Assembly: GCF_003258515.1 (NCBI RefSeq)
Contig: NZ_QGEH01000001.1
Coordinates: 806,001 to 870,000, forward strand
Length of the DNA: 64,000 nucleotides
Source of the DNA: Marinobacter bohaiensis
GTDB lineage: Bacteria; Pseudomonadota; Gammaproteobacteria; Pseudomonadales; Oleiphilaceae
Direction of reading: 5' to 3'
Numbering within the stretch: the stretch's first letter is position 1; every line of letters starts with the position of its first letter. The notes beneath the pieces were generated by a model. The model did no database searches. It saw only the letters and a list, made by a program, of their open reading frames with translations, and had not been told where the DNA came from. Of this stretch, positions 15,213 through 24,892 are shown one piece after another. The translations under genes and the position numbers were made by a program.

Positions 15213-17425
15213 CAGTTGAACAGCCCTTTCAGCGCGTCCTTGATCTTGTCGCTGCTTTCCTTGTCCAGCTTCTCGTCCAGTTTTTCGCCGAGCTTCTCGT
15301 CGATGGCCTTGTTCACTTCTTTGGTCGCCTTTTTCTTGGCGGCGCTGGCGGCCATGTCCTTGAGGTTGTCGCGGAAACGCGAGCCGTCGAAGGAGCAGAG
15401 CTTGGCCGGTTCGCCGGAAATGTCGCCGCGGCATTCTACCGGAATCACCACGCCTTCCACATACTCGGTCACGCGGCAGGCTTCATCCCGGTGGATCTCG
15501 CCGACGATGCGCAGGCCCAGTTCGTAGTCCAGATTGCTCGCCGCCAGGTCCACATTGCCATCGCCATTGAGCTGCATGCCGGCCAGGGCGGCGGTGAGGT
15601 CGGTGTTGGTGATGGTGTTGCCGTCGATCTTGAGTACGCCGTGCATGTCGTTGAACGGCGTGGTGGTGCCCCAGTCGCTGGTGGACAGGCTTTCCTGGTT
15701 GGCCAGGGCAATGCCCTGGCAGGCCATGCGGGTCAGGTTCATGTCGTTGAAGCTGCCCTCGGCCAGGTTGAACTTGATCTCGCCCTTGGCGTTGTTGCGC
15801 AGGGCGGACATGCGGTTGCCCTGCGTCGTGATGTCGGCGGTCAGGTTGGCGCCGCCGGACAGCATTTTCATGTCGGCCAGATCGGTGAGCAGATCCAGGG
15901 TCTGGATGTTGTTGGCGCGTTCGCTGATTTTCCAGGTGGGGTTGTCCTTGCGCGCATCCAGGGTGGCGGTGACGTTGAAGTCGCCGTCGTAGAGTTTGCC
16001 GGCAAACGGGTCCAGCTTGATCAGTCCGTTCCTGGCGGACACCTTGGACTGGATCTCGGTGATGGTCAGGTTGCTGGCGATGAGCTGGTCCAGGCCCAGG
16101 TCGATGTCCAGGTCCAGGCCGCGCAGTGTGTCCAGCGGCAGCAGATCGGATTCCTCACCCGCCGCGGCCGCCGTCGAGCCGGACGGTTGCTCGCCGCCGG
16201 ACTCGCCGGCATCCGCGCTGCCGGCGTCGCCTTCTTCCGCCTCCGGGGGCAGGTAGCGGTCGACGTTGATCGCGTCGCCCTGCAGCTTAAGGTCGATGGC
16301 GGTGTTGGCCAGGCCCAGGCCGAAGTTGCCGTTGAAGGTGGTGTCGTCCAGCACCAGTTTCAGGTTGCTGAGGTTGACCTGGCCGCCTTCGCCGCCGATG
16401 TCGGTGGAGAACGAGGCTTTCTTGAGCACGTCCGGATCGCGGGTCTCGATGGCCGGCTGGCCCAGGGTGCTGAGCAGGTCGCGGATGGAGAATTCGGCCA
16501 GGGCCAGGTTGCCGTCCAGCTTGGGCTGGTCGCCGAAGCCGGCCACGTCGACGTTGGCGGTCAGTTCCAGGCCGGCCAGGGTGGCAACGAAGTCGGACAG
16601 GGACGCGGTTTCGTTCTCCAGGTTGGCAGCGGCGTTGCCGGTGAAGCCCGCATTGACGGTCTTGCCGCCCACCGCTTCGCCGCTCAGCTCGAAGGTGCTG
16701 TCCAGGTCCTGCATCTGGAACTGGTTGAGGGCTTCGTTAGCGGTGAGTTGGGCGGAGAGCTGCGCGTTCACCGCCAGTTCCGGCGCGTTGGTGGTAAAGC
16801 GGAAGCCCAGGTCGAGCGGGAAGGTCTGGCCCAGGGCGATGTCCTGGGCGGTCAGGGAGAAGTCCTCCAGGGTGACGGACTGGCCGCTGGCCTCGTCGCT
16901 GTAGTGCACCTGGGCGTTGGTGATGGCCACTTCCTCGACGTTGAACTTGAGCGGCTCGCTGTCGCCGGTGGCGGCTTCTTGCGTTGGTTCTTCGGCGGGG
17001 GCCGGTTCGGTCGGCGCGGTCTCTTGCGCCGGCTCACCTTCCGGCATGATGCGCTCCCAGTTGCCCTGACCCTGGGCGTTCTTCACCAGCCGGGCGTCGA
17101 GGCCATCGAGGGTGAACACGTCCACCGCCGGCGCCATGGTGATCAGCGACCAGAAGTCCACTTCCGCCTGCAGCCGGTCCAGCCTGACCAGGCGCTGGCC
17201 TTCCAGCTGCGCTTCCACGTCGTTCACTTCCAGGCCGATGGGAATGAACGACCAGCTGATGTCGCCGTTCAGGGACAGGTCGAGGTTGGTCCGGCTCTCG
17301 ACGGCTTTCTCGATCTGGGGCTTGTAGGCGTTGGGATCGATGATCGTGGTGGCGACCACAATGGCCAGGGCCATCAGCACAATGATGGCAATCACGGCGA
17401 TCAGGAGATAGCGAAGCGCTTTCAT
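15212..17425 (-). CDS. asmA: AsmA family envelope protein
   Basis: A 737-residue AsmA-type protein: a single N-terminal membrane anchor (residues about 4-28, LLIAVIAIIVLMALAIVVA) and a long periplasmic region. AsmA-like proteins are implicated in lipid transport and outer-membrane homeostasis. AsmA landmarks include IDPNAYKPQIEKAV and GDISWSF near the N-terminus and, near residue 570, the C-terminal AsmA core. Two low-complexity acidic/Pro-Ala inserts (about 128-155 and 390-425) separate subdomains. The ATG at 17425 is preferred over 17494 because AAGGAT precedes it. It is translationally coupled to mutY. Residues after 690 are Lys-rich and helical. Confidence 0.9.
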   Translation of the reverse strand: MKALRYLLIAVIAIIVLMALAIVVATTIIDPNAYKPQIEKAVESRTNLDLSLNGDISWSFIPIGLEVNDVEAQLEGQRLVRLDRLQAEVDFWSLITMAPAVDVFTLDGLDARLVKNAQGQGNWERIMPEGEPAQETAPTEPAPAEEPTQEAATGDSEPLKFNVEEVAITNAQVHYSDEASGQSVTLEDFSLTAQDIALGQTFPLDLGFRFTTNAPELAVNAQLSAQLTANEALNQFQMQDLDSTFELSGEAVGGKTVNAGFTGNAAANLENETASLSDFVATLAGLELTANVDVAGFGDQPKLDGNLALAEFSIRDLLSTLGQPAIETRDPDVLKKASFSTDIGGEGGQVNLSNLKLVLDDTTFNGNFGLGLANTAIDLKLQGDAINVDRYLPPEAEEGDAGSADAGESGGEQPSGSTAAAAGEESDLLPLDTLRGLDLDIDLGLDQLIASNLTITEIQSKVSARNGLIKLDPFAGKLYDGDFNVTATLDARKDNPTWKISERANNIQTLDLLTDLADMKMLSGGANLTADITTQGNRMSALRNNAKGEIKFNLAEGSFNDMNLTRMACQGIALANQESLSTSDWGTTTPFNDMHGVLKIDGNTITNTDLTAALAGMQLNGDGNVDLAASNLDYELGLRIVGEIHRDEACRVTEYVEGVVIPVECRGDISGEPAKLCSFDGSRFRDNLKDMAASAAKKKATKEVNKAIDEKLGEKLDEKLDKESSDKIKDALKGLFN

Positions 17426-17724
17426 GGCGGCAGTATCCTTACGGCTCGAATGGGTTGTCGGCAAGGGTCCGGGCGCGGACAGCAAAGCGCCCATAACGAA
17501 ACTTTGTCAATTTTGCCATACGTTTAGCATACGATAGGGGATGCAATCCGCCCACTTCAGCGGCCCAATCAGCGGCGAATCTTTCCGAATGTTCATTTAA
17601 TCGGCAAACCCGTTAAACTGTCGATCATCGGGCAGGGCCGTTACAGGTCTGCTGTCTCGGCGAGTAGCACGGTCGGTGCGACCGGTCCGGCATAATAAAG
17701 ACAAATCAACGAAAGGAGTTTCGG

Positions 17725-18186
17725 GTGGCCATTACCATTGCGATCGAACTGAACCGCGAGATCGATATTCCAGGCAGCTACGACGAGGTTTTCGAACTGC
17801 TGGCGGACGTGCCGCGCTCGGCCAGCCACTTCCCCAAGGTCGATCAGTTGGTGGACCTGGGCAACAACACCTACCGCTGGGAAATGGAGAAGATCGGCAT
17901 CGACAAGCACTCCATCCAGTCGGTCTACGCCAGCCAGTACCAGTCCGACAAAGAGGCCGGCAGGATCACCTGGACGCCGGTCAAGGGCGAGGGCAACGGC
18001 GTGGTGCAGGGATCCTGGACGCTCACTGCCAAGGGCGACGACGTCACCCGCGCCAGCTTCCAGACGACAGCGGAACTGACCCTGCCCCTGCCCGGCCTGC
18101 TCAAACTGGCCATCAGCCCGGTGGTGAAGCACGAGTTCAACGGGTTGGTGGATACCTACATGAACAACCTCAGGAAAGCGTTCTAG
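17725..18186 (+). CDS. SRPBCC (START-like) family protein
   Basis: A 153-residue protein of the SRPBCC/polyketide-cyclase-like superfamily, small hydrophobic-ligand pockets. The N-terminus reads as the usual first strand and helix (IDIPGSYDEVFELLADV), followed by the curved sheet and a long C-terminal helix (VVKHEFNGLVDTYMNNLRKAF). The GTG start at 17725 has AAGGAG upstream. It lies between asmA (divergent, about 300 bp away) and the his genes. No role can be assigned. The 300-bp gap upstream contains no other gene. Confidence 0.75.
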   Translation: MAITIAIELNREIDIPGSYDEVFELLADVPRSASHFPKVDQLVDLGNNTYRWEMEKIGIDKHSIQSVYASQYQSDKEAGRITWTPVKGEGNGVVQGSWTLTAKGDDVTRASFQTTAELTLPLPGLLKLAISPVVKHEFNGLVDTYMNNLRKAF

Positions 18187-18258
18187 ACCGCTCCGGATCT
18201 CACCGTTCCAAAGAGTTCCCGGGCGCGGTTCCGGCAATCGCGTTGATAGACGCAATGT

Positions 18259-18299
18259 GGTGTCAATCAAGTGAGATTGACACCGTAACGCGGTATACT
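18259..18299 (+). promoter_or_regulatory. hisB promoter with 26-bp perfect dyad
   Basis: A perfect inverted repeat with 10-bp arms, GGTGTCAATC and GATTGACACC, spans 18259-18284 around a six-base centre. A -10 hexamer TATACT lies at 18294-18299, about 42 bp before the hisB start. The dyad therefore covers the -35 region, where no good -35 hexamer is seen at normal spacing. It looks like an operator; the regulator is unknown. Confidence 0.55.
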
Positions 18300-18340
18300 C
18301 TGCCCTGTTCATTTTGACGGCTTTTCTTGATGGAGTCCCC

Positions 18341-18934
18341 ATGGCCGAACGCAAGGCGCGGGTAGAGCGCAATACCCTCGAAACCCAGATCACTGTTTCC
18401 GTAAATCTCGACGGCACCGGCGAATCCCATTTCGACACCGGCGTGCCTTTCCTGGAACACATGATGGACCAGATTGCCCGTCATGGTCTGGTGGATCTGG
18501 AAATCGTAGCCAAGGGCGACCTGCACATCGACGACCACCACACGGTTGAGGACATCGGCATCACCCTGGGCCAGGCCTTCACCAAGGCCGTGGGCGACAA
18601 GAAGGGCATCCGCCGCTACGGTCACGCCTACGTGCCGCTGGATGAAGCCCTGTCGCGGGTGGTGATCGACCTGTCCGGCCGTCCCGGCCTGACCATGGAA
18701 GTGCCGTATACCCGGGCCAGCGTCGGTGGCTTCGACGTGGACCTGTTCGAGGAATTCTTCCACGGTTTCGTCAACCACTCGATGGTGACGCTGCACATCG
18801 ACAACCTGCGCGGCAAGAACTCCCATCACCAGATCGAGACCGTCTTCAAGGCGTTCGGTCGCGCCCTGCGCATGGCCATCGAACCGGATGAGCGCATGGC
18901 GGGCGTCATCGCCTCCACCAAGGGTTCTCTCTAA
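18341..18934 (+). CDS. hisB: Imidazoleglycerol-phosphate dehydratase
   Basis: Monofunctional 197-residue IGPD, which dehydrates imidazoleglycerol phosphate to imidazoleacetol phosphate in histidine synthesis. The metal-binding motifs are visible: [35 protein letters not shown] and GKNSHHQIE. It lacks the N-terminal phosphatase domain of the enterobacterial HisB, as in pseudomonads and their relatives. The ATG at 18341 follows GGAG at seven bases; an earlier in-frame ATG at 18314 has no ribosome site. First gene of hisBHAF. Confidence 0.97.
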   Translation: MAERKARVERNTLETQITVSVNLDGTGESHFDTGVPFLEHMMDQIARHGLVDLEIVAKGDLHIDDHHTVEDIGITLGQAFTKAVGDKKGIRRYGHAYVPLDEALSRVVIDLSGRPGLTMEVPYTRASVGGFDVDLFEEFFHGFVNHSMVTLHIDNLRGKNSHHQIETVFKAFGRALRMAIEPDERMAGVIASTKGSL

Positions 18935-19007
18935 CCGCGTTTCCAATGATTCCGGCCGCGGCCCGATCGGACGGCGGCGGCCCTTCCTCTCCGGAGTTGT
19001 CCTGACT

Positions 19008-19667
19008 ATGAAGTCCGTTGCCATTATCGACTACGGTATGGGTAACCTGCACTCGGCCAGCAAGGCCGTGGAACACGTGGCGCCGGACATGCGCGTCCAC
19101 GTCACCGACGATGAAGCCGTTATCCGTGAAGCCGACCGCGTGATCCTGCCGGGTGTCGGCGCGATCCGCGACTGCATGGCCGAGATCCGCCGCCAGGGGG
19201 TGGATACCCTGGTCCGGGATCTGGTCGACGAGGGCCGCCCGCTGCTGGGGATCTGCGTCGGCATGCAGGCGCTGATGGCCCGCAGCGAGGAAAACAACGG
19301 CGTGGAGGGCATTGGCCTGTTCCCGTCGGAAGTCCGCTACTTCGGTGACGACCTCAGCGAGGCCGGTGAGCGTCCGGGCGAGCGTCTGCGTCTGAAGGTG
19401 CCGCACATGGGCTGGAACCAGGTCTGGCAGACCCAGGACCACCCGATCTGGCACGGCATCGAGGACGGTGACCGCTTCTACTTCGTGCACAGCTACTACG
19501 CCGAGGCCGAGGGCAATGCCGACATCGCCGGGCGCACCCGCTACGGCGTGGACCTGGCCGCCGCGGTGGCCCGCAATAATGTCTTCGCCACGCAGTTCCA
19601 CCCGGAGAAGAGTCATCGGGCCGGCCTGCAGCTGTTGAAAAACTTCGTACAATGGTCCGGCCGCTGA
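19008..19667 (+). CDS. hisH: Imidazole glycerol phosphate synthase, glutaminase subunit
   Basis: A 219-residue class I glutamine amidotransferase that supplies ammonia to HisF. The triad is intact: nucleophile Cys83 in [11 protein letters not shown], and His198 and Glu200 in TQFHPEKSH. The oxyanion-strand PGVGA motif is at 49-53. The ATG at 19008 is used, since upstream codons run into the hisB 3' region. It lies 73 bp after hisB and 36 bp before hisA. Confidence 0.96.
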   Translation: MKSVAIIDYGMGNLHSASKAVEHVAPDMRVHVTDDEAVIREADRVILPGVGAIRDCMAEIRRQGVDTLVRDLVDEGRPLLGICVGMQALMARSEENNGVEGIGLFPSEVRYFGDDLSEAGERPGERLRLKVPHMGWNQVWQTQDHPIWHGIEDGDRFYFVHSYYAEAEGNADIAGRTRYGVDLAAAVARNNVFATQFHPEKSHRAGLQLLKNFVQWSGR

Positions 19668-19703
19668 CACCGGCCCCACAACCCGAACTGGATTGATACC
19701 ACC

Positions 19704-20441
19704 ATGCTGATTATTCCCGCCATCGACCTGAAAGACGGCAAATGCGTGCGCCTGCGCCAGGGCCGCATGGACGATTCCACGATCTTCTCCGAGAACCCGG
19801 TGGACGTGGCGGCCCGCTGGGTCGACGCCGGTGCCCGTCGCCTGCATCTGGTGGACCTGAACGGCGCCTTTGCGGGTGAGCCGGTCAACGGCGAGATCGT
19901 CAACGCCATTGCCAAGCGCTTCCCGGACCTGCCGATCCAGATTGGCGGCGGCATCCGCTCGGCGGAGACCATCGAGGCCTACCTCAAGGCGGGCGTGCAG
20001 TGGGTCATCATCGGCACCAAGGCGGTGAAAGAGCCCGAGTTCGTCACCGAGATGTGCAAGCGCTTCCCGGGCCACATCATCGTCGGCCTGGACGCCAAAG
20101 ACGGCCTGGTGGCCACCGATGGCTGGGCGGAGGTATCTGAAGTCAAAGCCACCGACCTGGCAAAGCAGTTCGCCAACGACGGCGTCGACAGCATCGTCTA
20201 CACCGACATCAGCCGCGACGGCATGATGCAGGGCGTCAACGTCGAGCAGACCGCACACCTGGCGGAATCCTGCGGCATTCCGGTGATCGCCTCCGGCGGC
20301 GTCACCAACATGGACGACATCCAGCGCCTGTCCGCCGAGGCGGACCGCGGCATCCTGGGGGCCATCACCGGCCGGGCCATCTATGAAGGCACCCTGGACG
20401 TGGCCGAAGCCCAGGCCTGGTGCGACCAGCAGGAGCAATAA
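19704..20441 (+). CDS. hisA: Phosphoribosylformimino-AICAR ribotide isomerase
   Basis: A 245-residue TIM-barrel isomerase (ProFAR isomerase). Catalytic Asp8 is in [11 protein letters not shown] and the second aspartate in [10 protein letters not shown] near residue 128. The two phosphate-binding loops, GGGIRS and ASGGV, are present. It is followed two bases later by hisF. Confidence 0.97.
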   Translation: MLIIPAIDLKDGKCVRLRQGRMDDSTIFSENPVDVAARWVDAGARRLHLVDLNGAFAGEPVNGEIVNAIAKRFPDLPIQIGGGIRSAETIEAYLKAGVQWVIIGTKAVKEPEFVTEMCKRFPGHIIVGLDAKDGLVATDGWAEVSEVKATDLAKQFANDGVDSIVYTDISRDGMMQGVNVEQTAHLAESCGIPVIASGGVTNMDDIQRLSAEADRGILGAITGRAIYEGTLDVAEAQAWCDQQEQ

Positions 20442-20443
20442 TC

Positions 20444-21217
20444 ATGTCCCTGGCCAAACGCATCATCCCATGCCTGGACGTGGATAAGGGCCGCGTGGTG
20501 AAAGGCGTGAACTTCGTCGATATCCGCGACGCCGGCGACCCGGTGGAAGTGGCCCGCAAGTACAACGAGCAGGGCGCCGACGAGATCACCTTCCTCGACA
20601 TCACCGCCAGCCACGAAAGCCGTGACACCACCTACGAAACGGTGGAACGCATGGCCAGCCAGGTGTTTATCCCGCTGACCGTGGGTGGCGGCGTGCGCAC
20701 GGTGGACGATATCCGCAAGCTGCTCAACGCCGGGGCCGACAAGGTCAGCATCAACACCGCGGCGGTGTTCAACCCGGACTTCGTGCGCGAGGCGGCCGAG
20801 CGTTTTGGCCGTCAGTGCATCGTGGTGGCGATCGACGCCAAGCGCGTCAGCGAGGAGGGCGAGGCGCCGCGCTGGGAGATCTTCACCCACGGCGGCCGCA
20901 AGCCCACTGGGCTGGACGCGGTGGAATGGGCGAAGAAAATGGTCGACCTGGGCGCCGGCGAGCTGCTGCTGACCAGCATGGACCGGGACGGCACCAAGGT
21001 CGGCTTCGATCTGGGCCTGACCCGTGCGGTGAGCGATGCGGTGAGCGTGCCGGTGATCGCCTCCGGCGGTGTCGGCGAGCTGCAGCACCTGGCGGACGGT
21101 GTCACCGAGGGCGGTGCCGACGCGGTGCTGGCGGCGTCGATCTTCCACTTCGGGCAGCACACCATTCCCGAGGCGAAACAGTTCATGCAGGCGCAGGGCA
21201 TCGAAGTCCGGCTCTGA
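20444..21217 (+). CDS. hisF: Imidazole glycerol phosphate synthase, cyclase subunit
   Basis: A 257-residue TIM-barrel cyclase, partner of HisH. It carries Asp12 in [14 protein letters not shown] and the second catalytic aspartate in VVAIDAKR near residue 131, with the phosphate loops VGGGVRT and ASGGVGE. The start at 20444 lies 2 bp after the hisA stop, so the pair is translationally coupled. The stop is followed by a terminator-like hairpin. Confidence 0.97.
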   Translation: MSLAKRIIPCLDVDKGRVVKGVNFVDIRDAGDPVEVARKYNEQGADEITFLDITASHESRDTTYETVERMASQVFIPLTVGGGVRTVDDIRKLLNAGADKVSINTAAVFNPDFVREAAERFGRQCIVVAIDAKRVSEEGEAPRWEIFTHGGRKPTGLDAVEWAKKMVDLGAGELLLTSMDRDGTKVGFDLGLTRAVSDAVSVPVIASGGVGELQHLADGVTEGGADAVLAASIFHFGQHTIPEAKQFMQAQGIEVRL

Positions 21218-21230
21218 GGCCTTGTGCGTA

Positions 21231-21260
21231 CCCGGAGGGCGCCCGCTCTCCGGGCTTTCC
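21231..21260 (+). terminator. Terminator-like hairpin after hisF
   Basis: CCCGGAG (21231-21237) pairs with CTCCGGG (21248-21254), then CTTTCCCC. The T-run is short, so this is a weak intrinsic terminator or mRNA-end hairpin. It lies between the convergent hisF and yibQ genes. Confidence 0.5.
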
Positions 21261-21274
21261 CCTGAATTCTCCGT

Positions 21275-22120
21275 CTATTCCCCGTCGACCTTTCTCTTCG
21301 CCAGCGGTAGATGCACCGGCTGCTTGATGTCCACAAACATCGGCGCGTTATTGTGGCGCATGGCCCACAGGCCGCTGACCGTGGCCACGGCGATGCCCTG
21401 TTCGTCCAGTTCCGGCAAGTGCTTGACCAGATAGTCCACCGTCACCTTGTGCGGGTGGCCGATGGCGATGGCGGTGCCCTTGCGGCGGGCAATGTCGATC
21501 AGGTGTTTGAACTGCTTATCGACGAAGGCCTCGGTCTGCTTGTGGTCCAGGAACACGTCCCGGCTCAGGTTGGGCACCTGTGCGCGCTGGGCGCTGTCTG
21601 CAGCCACGGTGGAGGCGATGGTGCGGCTGTCGACGAAGTACAGCGGGTACTGGAACAGCTCGCCCATGACCCAGTCCATGTGATCCCGGTTCTGGGTCAG
21701 CAGGCTGCCCATGTGGTTGTTGACGCCCTGCACGTAGGGAATGGACTTCAGCGCCCGGCGCAGGGTCTGCACGGTGGTGCGCTGGTCCATGTCGGCGTAG
21801 AGCCCGCCGCCGCCGAGACCGATATGGTGGGTGTTGGCCATGGGCGCGTGCAGCATGATTTCCTTGCCGCGGGCGTGGGCCGATTCCGCCAGGTCGTGGG
21901 TGTACGGCCGGTAGGGCAGGAAGGCCAGGGTGATCGGCTGATCCAGATCGATCAGGCGCTGGCCCTGGATGCGGTCGTGCCCCATGTCATCGATGATGAT
22001 GGCGATGGTGGGCGGCGGCTGCTCGCCCGACGCCGAGGCATCGGCGAACGGTAGCAGGGTGGTGCCGACAACGGTCAGCAGGGCGCCGAGCAGGCGTCGA
22101 TGACGTCCTTTCAAACTCAC
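21275..22120 (-). CDS. Divergent polysaccharide deacetylase (YibQ family)
   Basis: A 281-residue periplasmic protein of the divergent polysaccharide deacetylase family (DUF610, YibQ). After a signal peptide (about 1-30) the deacetylase fold shows [11 protein letters not shown] with the conserved Asp pair, [19 protein letters not shown] and GVNNHMGS. Its biochemical role is not settled. It is the last gene of gpmI-envC-ctpA-yibQ and its ATG overlaps the ctpA stop by four bases, so it is translated with the wall-processing protease. Confidence 0.88.
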   Translation of the reverse strand: MSLKGRHRRLLGALLTVVGTTLLPFADASASGEQPPPTIAIIIDDMGHDRIQGQRLIDLDQPITLAFLPYRPYTHDLAESAHARGKEIMLHAPMANTHHIGLGGGGLYADMDQRTTVQTLRRALKSIPYVQGVNNHMGSLLTQNRDHMDWVMGELFQYPLYFVDSRTIASTVAADSAQRAQVPNLSRDVFLDHKQTEAFVDKQFKHLIDIARRKGTAIAIGHPHKVTVDYLVKHLPELDEQGIAVATVSGLWAMRHNNAPMFVDIKQPVHLPLAKRKVDGE

Positions 22121-23490
22121 TCCTTGATGGCTTTGCTCTGATCGAGGATTTTCAGGCCCTTGAGCAGGTTGAGGCTGGTCCGCAGCTGGTAGTCGCGGGA
22201 CACCAGTTCGTCCCGCGCCGGAGCATCGCCGTTGTCCTCGCTCTCGCCTTCGCCGTTTTCCAGGTGCCCGCTGAGGTCCGCTTCCGTAAAGAAGGGCTGG
22301 TTCTCGACTTCGGTCAGCCGGCCCTGGCGCACGACGATGTCCGGGTGGATACCCTTGGCCTGGATGGAGCGCCCGCTGGGCGTGTAATAGCGGGCCGTGG
22401 TCAGTTTGATGGCGTGGGTCTCGTCCAGTGGAACGACCGTCTGCACGGAGCCCTTGCCAAAGGATTCGGTGCCCATGACCACGGCGCGGTGGTGGTCCTG
22501 CAGGGCGCCGGCGAGAATCTCCGAAGCGGAGGCCGAACCGCCGTTGATCAGCACCACGATGGGGGCGCCGTCGGTTTCGTCCCCCGGTTGGGCGGAGAAG
22601 CGCAATTTGGAGCTCTGGATGCGCCCCTCGGTGTAGACGATCAGGCCCTCGTCCATAACCGCGTCCGCCGCTTCCACCGCCGCTTGCAGGACGCCGCCGG
22701 GGTTGTTGCGCAGGTCGATGATCAGGCCGTTCAGGGAGCCGCCGTTCCTGTCTTCGAGGCGGTTGATGGCATCGACGAACTCGCGTCCGGTTTCCGCCTG
22801 GAACTGGGTGAGGCGCAGGTAGCCGTAGCCAGGCTCGAGCATCCGGCTCTTGACGCTGGTGACCTTGATGATCGCCCGCTCGACGTCGATTTCGATGGGC
22901 GCGCCGCCCTCGTCATCACGGACGATGGTCAGTGTGAGGGTGGTGCCCGGTTCCCCGCGCATCAGCGACACGGCTTCTTCCAGCGTCATGCCTTTGACCG
23001 GCTGGTCGCCCAGCTTGATGATGACGTCGCCGGCCTGCACGCCGGCTTTCTGGGCCGGAGTGTCGTCGATGGGCGAGATCACCCGGATGAAACCGTCTTC
23101 CATACCCACTTCGATGCCCAGTCCGCCGAACTCGCCGCTGGTGCTTTCTTCCAGTTCTTCGTAGGCCTGGGGTTCCAGGTAGGCGGAATGCGGGTCGAGG
23201 CCGGACAGCATGCCCTTGATGGCGTTCTCCAGCAGGGTCTTGTCGTCGACTTCCTCCACATACGCCTCACGGATACGCCCGAACACCTCGGTGAACTTGC
23301 GCAGCTCGTCCAGCGGGAGCTGTTTTTCCGGATTGGGCAGGCGAACCGTGACGTCCTTGCCATCGATTTCGCCCGGCAGCAGGGTCTCGCCCGTTTCCGG
23401 ATCCGTGTCGCCCAGGGCCAATGCCGGCAGGACCAGCAGGCAGGCGGCAAATGCCAGAACGGTCGGGGCGTTGCGTCTAGCCAGTTTCAT
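22117..23490 (-). CDS. ctpA: Carboxy-terminal processing protease (S41 family)
   Basis: A 457-residue periplasmic serine protease. Signal peptide at 1-26, a PDZ domain at about 110-200 (GGLGIEVGMEDG, VQAGDVIIKLGD), then the tail-specific S41 catalytic core. The nucleophile serine is in GGSASASE (residues 318-324) and Lys346 in FGKGSVQ completes the Ser/Lys dyad. CtpA-type proteases trim or degrade peptidoglycan-associated proteins. It sits between envC and yibQ with a four-base overlap with the latter, a conserved block for cell separation and wall remodelling. Confidence 0.93.
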   Translation of the reverse strand: MKLARRNAPTVLAFAACLLVLPALALGDTDPETGETLLPGEIDGKDVTVRLPNPEKQLPLDELRKFTEVFGRIREAYVEEVDDKTLLENAIKGMLSGLDPHSAYLEPQAYEELEESTSGEFGGLGIEVGMEDGFIRVISPIDDTPAQKAGVQAGDVIIKLGDQPVKGMTLEEAVSLMRGEPGTTLTLTIVRDDEGGAPIEIDVERAIIKVTSVKSRMLEPGYGYLRLTQFQAETGREFVDAINRLEDRNGGSLNGLIIDLRNNPGGVLQAAVEAADAVMDEGLIVYTEGRIQSSKLRFSAQPGDETDGAPIVVLINGGSASASEILAGALQDHHRAVVMGTESFGKGSVQTVVPLDETHAIKLTTARYYTPSGRSIQAKGIHPDIVVRQGRLTEVENQPFFTEADLSGHLENGEGESEDNGDAPARDELVSRDYQLRTSLNLLKGLKILDQSKAIKE

Positions 23491-23571
23491 GCAGTCATTC
23501 CTGTACTCGCAGCGATTTATTATGGAGGACCGGGCGCCTGCGCAACAGTCGTCACGGCAGACACAGTCGCC

Positions 23572-24867
23572 TTATTGATGGGCAAGCCACTTCCGGGGAT
23601 TCTGTGGCGTGCCGTTGTGCCGGATCTCGAAGTAGAGTTGTGAGTGCGAGTCCGTGCCGCTCTCTCCGGCAATGGCGATGGTCTCGCCGGCCCTGACCCA
23701 ATCGCCCGGGCTCTTGAGCAGGCTGGAGTTGTGACCGTAGAGGCTCATGTAACCATCACCATGATCAATAATGGTCAGAAGCCCGAAGCCGCGCAACCAG
23801 TTGGCAAAAACCACGCGTCCGTAATGCACCGCTTTGACGTCGGCTTCCGGCTGGGTGGCGATCAACAGGCCGTTGTGACGCAGGCGGCCGTTGCGCAGGC
23901 TTTCGCCGTAGCCAACAGTGACCTTACCACGCGCCGGCCAGGGCAGTTTAGCGCGCAGCGAGGCGAACGGCTGCGACTCGTCGGGGGTGGGGATATCGGC
24001 GATGGCCGCTTCCACTTCCTTGAGGAGTTTTTCCAGTCGCTCCCGGTCGGCAACCAGGTCTTCCCGCTGTGAGCGCTTGTCCGAGATGTCGGATTTGAGC
24101 AGGGCCAGGGTGCGCTGGCGGGTCTGGCGCTGGTCCTCCAGCTTGTCCTGGCGTTCGGCCACCGAGGCTTCGGTTTTCCTGAGATCCAGGCGGGCGGCGA
24201 CGACCTGTTCGCGGGTGTCCTTGAGCTGGTTGAGGGTGCGGTGAAAAGCTTCCAGCTGGCTGACGGTGTGCTGGCTGAGGTATTCGTGATAGGTCATGAT
24301 CCGCGCCAGTTTCTGCGGATCGATCTCGTTGAGCAGCACTTTCAGAGCCGGGGCGTCGCCGGCCATCCAGGCAGCGCGGATCTGGGCCTCCAGGGCGCTG
24401 CGCTTGGACGCCAGCTCCCGTTCCAGCTTGGCCTGTTGCGCGCTCAGCTCCTCCAGCCGGGCCTGTTGCTGTGCTGCCTTCTGCTGGAGGGCGCGGCGCT
24501 CTTTCTTGAGCTGCCCGATCTGCCGTTCGGTGCGCGCCAGGGTCTGCTCCAGCTCGCCCTGATCGTCCTCGGCGTCTTCCAGCCAGTCGTCGATATCCGC
24601 GATCTGTTCCTTGAGCTCTTCCACCTGTTCGCGCGAGACGTCGTCGTCCTGGGCGCTGGCGGGAAGTGGAAGCGCGCTCAGCAGTAGCAGGCCGAGCATG
24701 CCTGAGCGCAGGACGCGCAAGCGCTGGCACCGCGGTGGCTGCTGTTCGTTTACCGGGAGCGCGGGCGCCCAGCGACGAAACCGGCGAGCCGCGCTGCGAA
24801 GTGAAAGCAGGCGGCAGGCCGGTCGGATCGTGGGCAAAGCGTCCAGCGCTTGAGCTACAACGGACAC
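23572..24867 (-). CDS. envC: Murein hydrolase activator EnvC
   Basis: EnvC-type activator of septal amidases. A signal sequence with a hydrophobic core (MLGLLLLSALPLPASA) is followed by long coiled coils (about 75-310; EELKEQIADIDDWLED onward) and a degenerate LytM/M23 domain (about 320-431). The M23 zinc ligands are lost, as expected for EnvC, which activates amidases rather than cutting murein. The start is unclear: 24867 is the first ATG but gives an unusually long N-terminus of about 56 residues before the signal peptide, so the true start may lie near 24700. The stop is firm. It follows gpmI by 25 bp. Confidence 0.9.
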   Translation of the reverse strand: MSVVAQALDALPTIRPACRLLSLRSAARRFRRWAPALPVNEQQPPRCQRLRVLRSGMLGLLLLSALPLPASAQDDDVSREQVEELKEQIADIDDWLEDAEDDQGELEQTLARTERQIGQLKKERRALQQKAAQQQARLEELSAQQAKLERELASKRSALEAQIRAAWMAGDAPALKVLLNEIDPQKLARIMTYHEYLSQHTVSQLEAFHRTLNQLKDTREQVVAARLDLRKTEASVAERQDKLEDQRQTRQRTLALLKSDISDKRSQREDLVADRERLEKLLKEVEAAIADIPTPDESQPFASLRAKLPWPARGKVTVGYGESLRNGRLRHNGLLIATQPEADVKAVHYGRVVFANWLRGFGLLTIIDHGDGYMSLYGHNSSLLKSPGDWVRAGETIAIAGESGTDSHSQLYFEIRHNGTPQNPRKWLAHQ

Positions 24868-24892
24868 CGGGGGCGCGCGTCTTGAACGGCGT

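Noticed and set aside
15491-17527. 678-codon plus-strand reading frame
   Set aside because: It is antisense to asmA, with low-complexity Gly/Val/Gln-rich composition typical of the complement of a GC-rich gene, and asmA has a signal anchor, family motifs and a ribosome site.
18906-20438. 510-codon minus-strand reading frame
   Set aside because: Antisense to hisH and hisA, which carry all catalytic motifs.
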